Shown here in pieces: positions 29,269 through 38,093 of a stretch of DNA of 64,000 nt; position 1 is the stretch's first letter; every line of letters starts with the position of its first letter. The position numbers were made by a program, and so were the translations under genes. Source of the stretch: Edaphochlamys debaryana (Eukaryota; Chlorophyta; Chlorophyceae; Chlamydomonadales); NCBI GenBank assembly GCA_016858145.1, contig JAEHOE010000061.1, positions 124,001 to 188,000 of the forward strand, read 5' to 3'. The notes below the pieces were generated by a model. That model was not told the DNA's origin. It saw only the letters and a program-made list of their open reading frames with translations, and did not search any database.

Positions 29269-31709
29269 TCAATGTGCGAGCTCCCCAACGCCATCCTCCT
29301 CCTCCCCGCGCTCCTGCGGAACCGCTCGAGCCCTGCGCGTCTGCTTCCGCAGGTGCGTAGGCCTCTCTTCCTCGCCTCGCAGGAGCGCCTCCAGCACCAG
29401 GAGCAGGTTCTTGGTGGCGTTGATGTCGCGGTTGAAGACCCTGGATGTGTGCTCCTGGGTGCGTCGACCACGCACCACGCACAACTTCAGCGTCTCCAAC
29501 TCCCTCCCCTTGTTGCCCCTTACGCCCAAGAGCTCCACCCCCTCTTCCTGGGGGTGGTGAACCACCTCGCTCGGCCTCGTGCGCAAGAGCTTACACCACG
29601 TGTCCACTCCCTCGCCACCCAGATGCTTGTGGCAGCCACGGCACTCCTTCAGCCCCCGCAGAGCTCGGCCGTGGTCGTCCTTGATGTCCTGCAGCACGTT
29701 GCCGCACCGGTGACACGTGGCGGTGGAACGCGTCTCATCCAGCGGCTGCACGCGGCTCTTGGGGTGCCGCGTCTTCAGCGAGCCGAGCGCCTTTCACGCC
29801 GCCTTGCCCATAGCCTTGGTCGGCACGGACACTTCGCCGCGGCCAGTCGCGGCGAAGCCGGCGTCACCACGGCCCAAGACCACTGCCGCGCCCTTGAGCG
29901 CGTACTTGCGGATGAGGTCGGCGTGGTACTGCGCCATCACCCCCTGTCGCTGCCGCCACAGCAGCATCTTCCAGCGCGCGCACCAAGGATCGTACACGTG
30001 CTCTTCCGCCAGGATGTCTTGGACCACCGCCAGCCGCCACAGCATCGCCTGGAAGTCGCGAGGGTTGCAAGTGCGCCTGGCCTCGCCGCCGCCGCCCAGG
30101 TGGCTAATGCCCAAGCGCAGCAGCTGGTCTTGCCGGCGGTGAAGCTTCACCTCCTCTCCGTGTCGTGTCTGGAGCGACCGCCGCAGGTAGGACGCACGCG
30201 TCAGGCGCTCCTGGTGCTCCTCCGCGGGTGCGTGTGGCGAGTCCAGAAGCGGGCACTTGACCAGCGCCTGCGACAGGTTGACGCGCCCTGGGTCCTCCGC
30301 CATTTTGACCAGCGAGCGGTGTTCCTCCGGTGACAGCGACGCCAGGAAGCGGCGCAACTGCTACACCTGGCTGATGGCCTGCAGCTCCCGGAGTTTGGCT
30401 CGCGACATCAGCAGCTTCACCTCAAGGACGACGCACAGCGCCACGCCATCCGTCATCACCGAGCGGCACCGCGGCTCCTGGGCGTCGTCCGGCGAGCTGC
30501 CTGCACCGCAGCGACTCTTCTGCTTCTGGCCGCCGCTGCCCGTCGCGACGGCCTGCCCGTGTTGCGAGCGAGCGGCCTTGTTCGCGGCGAGCCATGCGCT
30601 GCGGTGTGCTCCGAATGCCCAGGCCAGCAACGGGACACCCGCAGCTGCCGCGGGGCGCTCCTCATACGAGGAGCCACCGATGCACAGCGCCAGCAGCTCC
30701 TTGAGGACCCGCTCGTCGATGTACGCAAACGTGCGCGACGTCTTGATGATGGGGCAGGCGCTCCAGGCGTGGTCGCCACGCGCCGCGCCTCGGCCTCGAG
30801 GGACAACTCCATGTGCAGCTTGAACACTCTCGGCGTCAGCTTCAAGCGGTCCATACGCGCACTGCCTGTCAGCCCGCAGCACCAGCGCAGCTCGGCCACC
30901 AGCGCTGCCAAGGCGGGTGGGAGCCTCATGCTGGGCGTGGCCCCGGCGTTGAGGGCGGTGTATGCGTTGCTGGCGAAGCAGGCTGCGTCACCAGGATACG
31001 TCACAACGTTACGGCCCGTCCGCGCGTCCTTGCGCGTGTACCCTCCCATGTCGGCGAAGCGACGCTGGAATAGCCGCGTCACTCGAGCGGTCAAGTGCGT
31101 CGTCACGTGCGCGGTCAGCACGCCCTCATACTCCCGGGCCATGTCGGTGAGCACCTGGTCCCACCTCATGAAGCGCAGGTCGTCCAGAGTTGGGTAGAGC
31201 GGCTCCAGCAGCGGCAGATTCGCCTGCCACACGTGCGCCAGCTCGGGGTGGGGCGGGCTCGCGGCCTCACGGATGGACACGCCCGGCATCGGCAACGACG
31301 CCTTGAAGGGCATCATGCAGTACTTGAGGAACGTGGTGTCCTTGAACGTCTGGTCCAGGAAGCTTGGCTGGTCGAAGAGGCCGGCCTGGAAGGCGTGCTG
31401 CGCGAAGAGGTTGGCCACCTTGGAGCCCGCGGCGCGCACCAGCGACGCCGCGGTGACGTAGCGCTCGATGGCGTCCAGGAAGACGGGGTCCTTGACCATG
31501 GTCCGTAGGTAGCGCTTGCGGACGATGTTCTCTTTCTCATCCGTCCGGTCGTACTCCAGGTCGGTGACGAGGTTGGCGCGGCGGGCTTGCTCCAGCAACT
31601 CCTGGCGCGTGTAATTTCGGCCATCCTCTAGACAGGCCTCGGGCGTGTTGCTCGCCTGGAGCCGTTTGACCAGGATCTCCTTGGAGAGTACTCCAAGCTT
31701 TGGAGGCAT
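29269..31709 (-). pseudogene. Fanzor-type RNA-guided nuclease (TnpB relative), near full length, broken as read
   Basis: Starts at 31709 (MPPKLGVLSKEILVKRLQ) and spans about 813 codons, the usual size of Fanzor1 proteins. The N-terminal 340 codons are helical and contain LTPRVFKLHMELS. Then SRTFAYIDERVLKELLAL, RuvC-I DPGRVNLSQ, VVLGRGDAGF at the RuvC-II site (Glu replaced), alternative Glu in DETRSTATC about 47 residues later, zinc pairs CHRC and CRGC, and RuvC-III NRDINATKNLL. The replaced RuvC-II Glu with a downstream substitute is a known Fanzor hallmark. Lesions as read: a frameshift near 30770, TAG at about 30361 and TGA at about 29796 (TGC in copy A1). The likely role is guide-RNA-directed DNA cleavage at the donor site after transposition. 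Confidence 0.87.
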
Positions 31710-31749
31710 GCCATCCTATGGGGTACTCAAGCAGTAGCTTTGGCGGCTT

Positions 31750-32731
31750 TTATGTGGGATATATCATTGCGCGTCCTGACTTCTTCAGAAGACCCCAGAA
31801 GACTACAGAAGCCTGTCGAGAAGGTGGCGGAAGCTGCCCCGCACATGGCCTGCAGGAAGCTGCCTTACCGCGGCCTGGACGCATGCGTCGAGCCCCCCTG
31901 GCCACGGCCAAGACGCGCACGCGGAAGGCGTGCTTGACCCAAGCAAACACATTTTCGATGGGGTTGAACTCGGGGCTGTATGGAGGTGTGAATAGGGGGG
32001 TGTACCCCTTCTCGTGGAAAGCTGATTGACAAGCGCCTCCACGGTGGATGCTAGCGTTGTCCAGAAGAAGCGTGGCCCCAGGCGGGTACGGCAATGCTAA
32101 GATGAAATTGCAGAACACCTGGCGGTTGACAGGACCACGAACAAGCTCCGATGTGCTTGTGCCGTCAGCTCCCACAGCCATGAGGAGAGAGCGGTGTTTC
32201 CAGGAGGAGCAGGGGGAGTGAACGACACAGGGTCTACCGCGCATGGAGTAACCGTAGATGGGCAGCGTTTTTTCCGAAAAGTAAGACTCATCAATGGAAA
32301 CAAGAGGTGATCCAGCGGTGAACGCTTGCTGAAGGCTTTGCAGGAAAGCGGTCTCGCGCGCATGCTGTACGGGTGGGTCAACCGGCCTGGCCAGGCGCTT
32401 TGACGTGCGCTTCCTGGAGACCCCGAGCTGCTTCAGCATGGTGCGGACATAATCCATGCCAACCCGCAGTGACAAGGAGTCCTGAAGGTGTTGCCGCATC
32501 TCCAGGGGTGGTCACAGGGTTTGCACACAGAAACGACCGGAGGACCTGCAGGGCTCGCTCGCACTTGCGAACGGGCCGCCCTTTTGGTTTGGTCAACCCA
32601 TGGGCAACACCTCGAGTAGCCCAGCGATGCAGGGTGCTCGTGCTAATTTTACTGAACCTTGCGGCCTTCCGAAAACTGCCAATCCTCCACAGGTACGCCA
32701 CGGCGAGCCTCCAAAACTCGATGGAGTACAT
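31750..32731 (-). pseudogene. IS630/Tc1-type DD34E transposase of element A2 (one frameshift)
   Basis: Starts at 32731 (MYSIEFWRLAVAYLWRIG) with an N-terminal HTH (SFRKAARFSKISTSTLHRW) and a GRP-like linker (KPKGRPVRKCER). The frame shifts near 32500 (CCACCCC in place of CAACCCTTT as in the 43-kb copy), then continues LQDSLSL into the catalytic domain: first Asp in SIDESYF, second in LLLDNASIHRG, and Glu in SPEFNPIENVFAWVK with 34 residues between, i.e. DD34E. Cut-and-paste transposition into TA is expected. The C-terminus runs on in Arg/Pro-rich sequence to 31750 and may be rearranged. Confidence 0.85.
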
Positions 32732-32904
32732 TGCACCATACTCTCTGTTTCGATTCATTATCAAACCGCACTGTAGGCGCATGGCTCCCCAGTTCCACGG
32801 CGCGAGCCTCGTGGCTACTACTACCCCAACCCGCGACTGACTGCACTTTGCAAGTCTCATCTCATCTGCGCGTCTGAAGGCTATAGCACGCACAAGTGTC
32901 CGCG

Positions 32905-33755
32905 ATGGCCGGCACGATTCCCGACGAGCCTCGTCCTTCTCCTCGCTACACGGTATGTACTAGCTGTGTATGCACACCTCAGAGAAGAAGCTGGGAGTTG
33001 CTCCTCGCTCGCGGCTGTAGCAGTGAGTGTAAGCAGCTAAGCTTAGCAGACCCTCCCCATCTTCAGCAAAAGGAGAAGGCTGCTGTGCGGAAGAAGCTGG
33101 CGCGGACCCTGAATGCCGCGCACAAGACGCCGGGTGAGGCTCAACTCGCGACTCGTATCGATCGCCCTTGCCCTTGCCTCACTTGCATCACGCTGTCTTA
33201 TACTCTGTGCCTTACTCTGTGCCTCACTCTCTGTCCTACCTGTCCTTCCCAACTCGCAGGTCCACCTGCATCGATGGCAAAGCGCAGGCAGTCGGTGCGC
33301 ATCATGCAGTCCCAGCACAAGCAGCCGGTGCGCATCCCGCGGACCCAGCACACGGTGAAGACCCGCCCCCGGTCGAAGTGGACGGAGGAGGTGCGTGCGC
33401 ATGTGCTCGCGAGCGGAAGTCCTCAAGGGTTTGGCCTGGGTACCCGTACCCAGGCCAAACTTGAAGTGCTCCTCTGTCTCAACCCGCGACCCCCACGCGC
33501 AGGAAATAAAGGAGGCCAAGTACCTCATTCGGGAAGGAGGAGGAGGACGTGGAGGAGGACGTGGAGGAGGACGACGAGGAGGACGAGGAGGAAGAGACGG
33601 AGGAGCTCTGCCGCCGCGTGCGCGCTGTGCTCGGCAAGCGCAAGGCTTGCATGGACCAGAAGGACGAGGAGATTGCGCACCTGCGCGAGCAGCTGAAGCA
33701 GGCCAAGCTCCAGCAGGCCAAGCTCCAGCTCGCGCTCGACCAGGTCAACCAGTAG
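32905..33755 (+). CDS. Small basic protein with acidic/coiled-coil tail (4 exons, frameshift in last)
   Basis: Exons at 32905-32952, 33067-33133, 33260-33390 and 33503-33755 join in frame with GT-AG introns. The product is MAGTIPDEPRPSPRYT, then a short Lys/Arg-rich helix (QKEKAAVRKKLARTLNAAHK), a basic region (KRRQSVRIMQSQHKQP...RPRSKWTEE), EIKEAKYLIRE, an acidic run and a coiled coil (EIAHLREQLKQAKLQQAKLQ). Within the GA-rich run at about 33525-33535 one base must be skipped to reach the acidic/coiled-coil frame. The SKWTEEEIKEAKYLI stretch is faintly SANT-like. No family recognised. It lies between the A2 right end and the element B right end. The third intron holds a perfect hairpin. Confidence 0.5.
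33429..33460. repeat. Perfect 15-bp inverted repeat with 2-base loop, in an intron
   Basis: GTTTGGCCTGGGTAC, CC, then GTACCCAGGCCAAAC: a 15-bp perfect hairpin inside the third intron (33391-33502) of the small spliced gene. Confidence 0.9.
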
Positions 33756-34159
33756 TCCGTAACTCCGTGATTCCGTAACTCCGTAGGGTGGCAAACAGCG
33801 AGCGAGTGATGGAGTAGAGAGTGTGAGTGAGAGCGAGTGAGAGTAAGTGAGAGAGTACTGATGGAGCTGCTGAAGATAGAGCTTGTAGCTGCTGACGTCA
33901 ACGAGGAAAAGAACCTAAGGATCAATTTTACGATTCCCATGAGTTCTCCACACTGTCACGGTGGGCTGCGCACTGTTCCACGACGAAGAGACCAACCACG
34001 TGCCTGTCTGGGGGCTGCAGGGTGGGGCCAGAAGTATCCTGGACTCACGGCCCTTGTTTGTAAAGTCGCTGTGCAACCGCCGGGCGTTGTGGGTACTGCC
34101 CAAAGCGCCGCGCGCCTGAGCCTCTTGCACATGCAAGTCTCCGTGGACTCAGCAGACCT
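33756..34159. other. Spacer downstream of the small spliced gene
   Basis: No gene supported. Contains GTGAGAGCGAGTGAGAG-type microsatellite at about 33800-33855. The right part continues the degraded Fanzor-B sequence on the minus strand without a recognisable motif. Confidence 0.4.
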
Positions 34160-34467
34160 TGGCCTTGGCGCCAATGTTGAGCGCCCCCAGCGCGTCCCTT
34201 GACGCTCGCACGTGTCTTCCTCACACCGCAAGAGCCCGCACACGCCACGGGCGGTCGCGACGTCGGACAGGCAGCAGGGGCAGTAGCTGGACGTCCAGGT
34301 CTCCCGGACCGTGACGGTTCCGTGCACAAAGTGTAGCTCCCTGCGAAGGCCGATGCCTGGAGTCGGTGCCTGGTTCTTCAGGTTGGGGCGGCGCCCCCAG
34401 TCGCCGTAGTAGATCACGACGGTCCGGGTGTCTCCGCTACCAAACAACTCCTTGATCTTCTCCGGAT
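34160..34467 (-). pseudogene. C-terminal fragment of a second, distinct Fanzor (type B)
   Basis: From the edge of the element B terminal repeat the minus strand reads VVIYYGDWGRRPN (RuvC-II region, Gly/Asp instead of Glu), PTPGIGLRRELHF, VRETWTSSYCPCC (substitute Glu, Thr-Ser, first zinc pair), GLLRCEEDTC (second pair) and, one frame over, RDALGALNIGAKA, a RuvC-III motif. This sequence is clearly different from Fanzor A. The protein lacks its N-terminal part, cut off by the terminal repeat, and has a one-base shift before RuvC-III. Confidence 0.72.
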
Positions 34468-34519
34468 ATAAATTTGAAACACGCTGTAAGGTTGTTGCCT
34501 CTCCTGCAAGCCCCCGACC

Positions 34520-35131
34520 ATGAGATTCGACCTGAATCACCGGCTCAGCCGCATGATTCCTGATGAGTTCGGCGCATCGGTCACCGCACGTGGACCGCAC
34601 CTGGAGCACCTGGAGCACCAGCACTCGAAGGTCTACACTCTCACCACTGAGCGTCCGTATGCAGCAGATGTACACGTGCAGTTCAGTTTGAGTGTGTGGC
34701 GGTACATTCCAGACAGGGCAGGGCGCATGCTGTTCACCTCCGCGGACTGGCTGCAGGATGTGAAGGGGTCGCGGTACCGGACCTGTATACTGAATCACTC
34801 CTTTGTGGGCGCCATGTCACTCGAGTTCATGGGTGAAGAGCGTTTCTATGCAGAGGTCTTTGACTTGGGAGGCGGCATGGCCAAGCTGTACATGTTCTCT
34901 GATGCGGAGCAGAGCGGCGAGTGCATCGGGACTTTGCTGTTCCTCTTCAAATACGAGGAGGGCCGCATGGAGGAGGGCGTCCGCAACAGCATTCTTGAAG
35001 CGCTTACAGCCAGGCGCGCAAGGTGTGCGACCAAGATCCAGCGGGGCTGGCTTGCAGCAAAGCACAACCCAAAGTACCTAGTCTGCAGGCGCCTCCTGCT
35101 CCGAGACATGCACACTGTCTTTGAAGCGTGA
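34520..35131 (+). CDS. Hypothetical protein with C-terminal IQ-like motif
   Basis: A 203-aa protein, start MRFDLNHRLSRMIP. The central region is beta-rich (VHVQFSLSVWRYI, FYAEVFDLGGGMAKLYMFSD). The C-terminus, ATKIQRGWLAAKHNPKYLVCRRLLLRD, resembles the short IQ-type helix followed by NPxYxxCRxRL that recurs at the ends of many giant-virus proteins (recalled, not searched). It begins 32 bases after the element B right end, so the insertion sits in or near its promoter. Probably viral; role unknown. Confidence 0.55.
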   Translation: MRFDLNHRLSRMIPDEFGASVTARGPHLEHLEHQHSKVYTLTTERPYAADVHVQFSLSVWRYIPDRAGRMLFTSADWLQDVKGSRYRTCILNHSFVGAMSLEFMGEERFYAEVFDLGGGMAKLYMFSDAEQSGECIGTLLFLFKYEEGRMEEGVRNSILEALTARRARCATKIQRGWLAAKHNPKYLVCRRLLLRDMHTVFEA

Positions 35132-35290
35132 CTTTCTTGTACGCCTTCTACATGTCATCGGTCATGAGACGTCCGTCTCATCGTCGTACCACCATCAACA
35201 TGTCATGAAATCCACAGATACTCCAACTTCCCTCGCCGCCAGCTACTCTCTTGCGGCGAGACTCCGCTACTCTCTTGCGGCGAGACTCCG

Positions 35291-37139
35291 CTACCCAGAG
35301 GGGTGGAGGATTTTGTACAGCGTGATGGCTCTTGCGTTCTCCAGGGTCGTTACGTACGGGGACGCGGTGACGTTTCGGACAGTCAGCGCGACCGGGAACT
35401 TGCAGACCTCCTTGATTTCCGCCTCGTTGAAGCCCATGCCCTCCAGGACCCGCTTCGCGTTTTGCGAGGTCAGGGTTGTGATGCCGTACTCCTGCATCAG
35501 ACACAGCCCCTGCTGTTGAACATACTGCGTGACCTGGTCGAACATGCTGACCTCCTTCCGCGACGCAAGCATGGCGAGCTCGGCCTCCAGTTGAGCCACC
35601 CTGTCCTCCGTAATCTTCATGTCGGCCTCGTGGCGTTGTCGTGCGATCTGCACTTCCCCCTTGGCGAACTGCGCTTGCCTCTTGGCCAACTCCGCGCCCT
35701 CCTTGGCTTTCTTCAGCCCCCGCTCCAGCTTTGTCCTGACACCGGCAAGCTCCGCCTCCTTGGTCGCCAGCTGATCCCTGACAGCGGCGAGCTCCGCGTC
35801 CGACGCTGCCGACGCCGCCCGCTCCACCTCCTTGGTCGCCACCGCCGCCACTTCCTTGGCCGCCAGCGCCACTTCCTTGGCCGCCAGCGCCTCCTCTTTG
35901 GCCGCCAGCGCCACTTCCTTGGCTGCCAGCGCCTCCTCCTTGCGCGCCAGCGCCTCCTTCCTGAGCGCCAGCGCCTCCTCATTGGCGACCCGCGTAGCCT
36001 CCCCGGCCGACACCTCAGACGCTTCTCCGCCCCCGACGGTCGCTGGCGCCATGGCTTTGGCCTCGTGCTGGGCCGCCGCCACCAGCACTTCCAGGGTGCG
36101 AAGGATCTGCTTCAGCCTCGCGCCCTCTGGGGCTCGCGTCCGCCGCGGCGGCCTCCTGGGCTCCCGTGTCCGCCGCAGCGGCCTCCTGGGCTCTCGCGGC
36201 GCCCTCCTGGGCGCTCGCGTCCGCCGCGGCGGCCTCCTGGGCTCCCGTGTCCGCCGCAGCGGCCTGCTGGGCTCTCGCGGCGCCCTCCTGGGCTCTCGTG
36301 TCCGCCGCAGCGGCCTCCTGGGCTCTCGCGGCGCCCTCCTGGGCTCTCGTGTCCGCCGCAGCGGCCTCCTGGGCTCTCGCGGCGGCCTCCTGGGCTCTCG
36401 CGTCCGCCGCGGCAGCCTTGGCTTCCGCCTGTGCGCTGGCAGCCTCCGCCGCGGCAGCCTTGGCCTCCGCCTGAGCCCTGGCCTCCGCCTGAGCCCTGGC
36501 CTCCGCCTGAGCCCTGGCCTCCGCCTGAGCCCTGGCCTCCGCCTGAGCCTTGGCCTCCGCCTGAGCCTTGGCCTCCGCCTGAGCCTTGGCCTCCTCCGCG
36601 GCAGCCTTGGCCGCCGCGTCAGCGTCCGCCTGAGCCTTGGCCTCCTCCGCGGCAGCCTTGGCCGCCGCGTCAGCGTCCGCCTGAGCCTTGGCCTCCTCCG
36701 CGGCAGCCTTGGCCGCCGCGTCAGCGTCCGCCTGAGCCTTGGCCTCCTCCGCGGCAGCCTTGGCCGCCGCCTGAGCCTTGGCCCCCGCCTGAGCCCTGGC
36801 TACCGCCGCGGCAGCGTCCGCCTGAGCCTTGGCCGCCTCCGCATCTTGCATGCGCTTGAGCTTCAACCTGAATGCTCCGTCCTCACGGTGCGACGGCTGG
36901 AGGTTCTCGTTGTTTACTACGTACGGTTTCAAGTCTCCCCAGTTGTCTCTGTATGCATCGACCAGTGTGCGTACCTCCGCCTCCTCCTGCGCCGGGGGTG
37001 CCGGGTTCAAGTACAAGGCGTCTGGAGACACGCAGCCAACGGCGTTCTGTTACCCCTTACCTCTGACGTCCAATGGACTCGCCCCCGCTTCATGGGGGGC
37101 TCGATAATTTCGCAGTCAGAGTCTCCGGTTGGGTCCTCG
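35291..37139 (-). CDS. Long Ala/Glu/Lys-rich coiled-coil protein (frameshifts near 37050 and 36130)
   Basis: The most likely start is ATG 37139 (MGEDPTGDSDCEIIEPP), which needs one small indel near 37045-37060 to enter the frame DALYLNPAPPAQEEAEVRTL. A conserved-looking N-terminal region (AYRDNWGDLKPYVVNNENL) precedes about 300 residues of Ala-rich helix with 17-residue AKAAAEEAKAQADADAA repeats and AQEAAAADT repeats. Near 36130 the frame changes, then coiled coil resumes (EALARKEEALAAKEVAL, ERGLKKAKEGAELAKRQ). The C-terminal 80 residues look globular (SMFDQVTQYVQQQGLCLMQ...KFPVALTVRNV). Likely structural; viral or algal not decided. The first 20 residues hold a KRGR patch. Confidence 0.55.
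36130..36800. repeat. Ala-rich coding repeats
   Basis: Three perfect 51-base units at about 36596-36748 (AKAAAEEAKAQADADAA) and several 60-70-base units at 36130-36400 (AQEAAAADT), all in the coiled-coil gene. Confidence 0.8.
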
Positions 37140-37299
37140 CCCATCGTCGGAGACCGCCGCACGCTTCGCAAACGAAGGACCTCCCATCAACTTGCTTGAG
37201 CGTTAACAGCCCAGAATGTCCGTCAGGCACGCTTGCGCACTGCCTCGGGCGACAAGTGCTTTTTCTGCAACGGCTTGGACTCAGGCTTGGACTCAGGCG

Positions 37300-37683
37300 G
37301 TCAGCGGTTTAGTTACGTAGTTCGGATAGGGTCCAGCATAGCTCGTCGAGGCCAGCTCCGAAAGAATCTGGTGGCCCTCGTGTTCGAGGAGGGCCAGGCC
37401 GTACGCCTCGTCGTCACCATCGGAGGGTTGGTCGGACGGCGGTTGGCATGTCCTGCGGGGGCTGCCCTATGGCACTACTTGAGTCCGTAATGGGGGGGTA
37501 GAGTCCCTTGTCCTCGGTAACCGGCGGCGGCGGCGCACGCCCGCTGCCTACCCCACCGCCAGGAGGCCGCCGTGAGCGTGGGGCCGCCCAGGCGTCAAGG
37601 CTGTCCTGAAGGGCCTCGGCCACGTCACGGAGCGCCGCCAGCACCGCCTCGTGCGCCTCCGGCCGCCGGCTGCTGCTGAGCAC
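37300..37683 (-). pseudogene. Possible small gene remnant
   Basis: The minus strand reads MLSSSRRPEAHEAVLAALRD with helical AEALQDSLDAWAAP, then shifts frame near 37440 into DEAYGLALLEHEGHQILSEL and ends at AGPYPNYVTKPLTA-stop. Both halves look protein-like but need a frameshift. No family recognised. Confidence 0.3.
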
Positions 37684-38093
37684 GGAGGCGCCCTAGAATA
37701 GCTGGGCAGCGGTATATGCGTGCAGGCACGGTGGAAAGCGCGGGGCCGTGTGGCGTGCTCCGCGTGTAGCTTCGGGGGGGCAGGGGGCCGACGATGGACA
37801 CGGGGCGAAACACATTTCCACGCCGACCGGCGACAAAGTGTTGCCCGAGGTTTGACCTGGAAGCCGCGAAGCATCGCAATGTGGTCCCATCGTGGCCGCG
37901 GGCCGGTGAAATCTCAAATCTGCACGCCTTCCGCCTTCAGACACACACAGCAATAGCACAGCTTTGTCACGTTGTTTTCTGGTTAGCTCGGCAGCTCGGC
38001 ATGTGCCCTCGCGCCACAAACCGGCCCGCTCCGTAGCTGGCCCAGCGACCTTGTCGCAGCTGGCCTCAGCAAAGAGGGAACGAGCGCTTGAGA
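37684..38093. other. Spacer upstream of the Hsp70 gene
   Basis: No gene seen on either strand; likely holds the Hsp70 promoter. Confidence 0.4.

Larger units (their letters stand above)
29131..32775 (-). mobile_element. IS630/Tc1-Fanzor element, copy A2 (both termini present, 3,645 bp)
   Basis: Left end TA-CAGTGCTGTCGGGTAATG at 29131; right end, reverse complemented, TA-CAGTGCGGTTTGATAATG from 32775. The termini share CAGTGC, GT and TAATGAATCGAA, forming imperfect inverted repeats of about 25 bases inside a TA target site. Gene order on the minus strand is transposase, Fanzor, candidate guide RNA, left terminus. A spliced gene follows the right end on the plus strand. Confidence 0.85.
26921..34488. 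mobile_element. Element B: 7.6-kb block bracketed by perfect 28-bp inverted repeats
   Basis: 26921-26948 (starts TACAGCGTGTTTCAAATTTA) is the exact reverse complement of 34461-34488; a third copy at 27982-28009 comes from the tandem duplication. Both outer ends carry the TA typical of Tc1/IS630 insertion. The interior holds a transposase N-terminus, Fanzor fragments, complete element A2, and a spliced gene. It may be one nested transposon or two separate ends. Confidence 0.6.

Noticed and set aside
35303..37199. Plus-strand 455- and 518-codon ORFs
   Set aside because: Antisense of the Ala-rich coiled-coil gene; repetitive Arg/Pro/Leu shadow frames.
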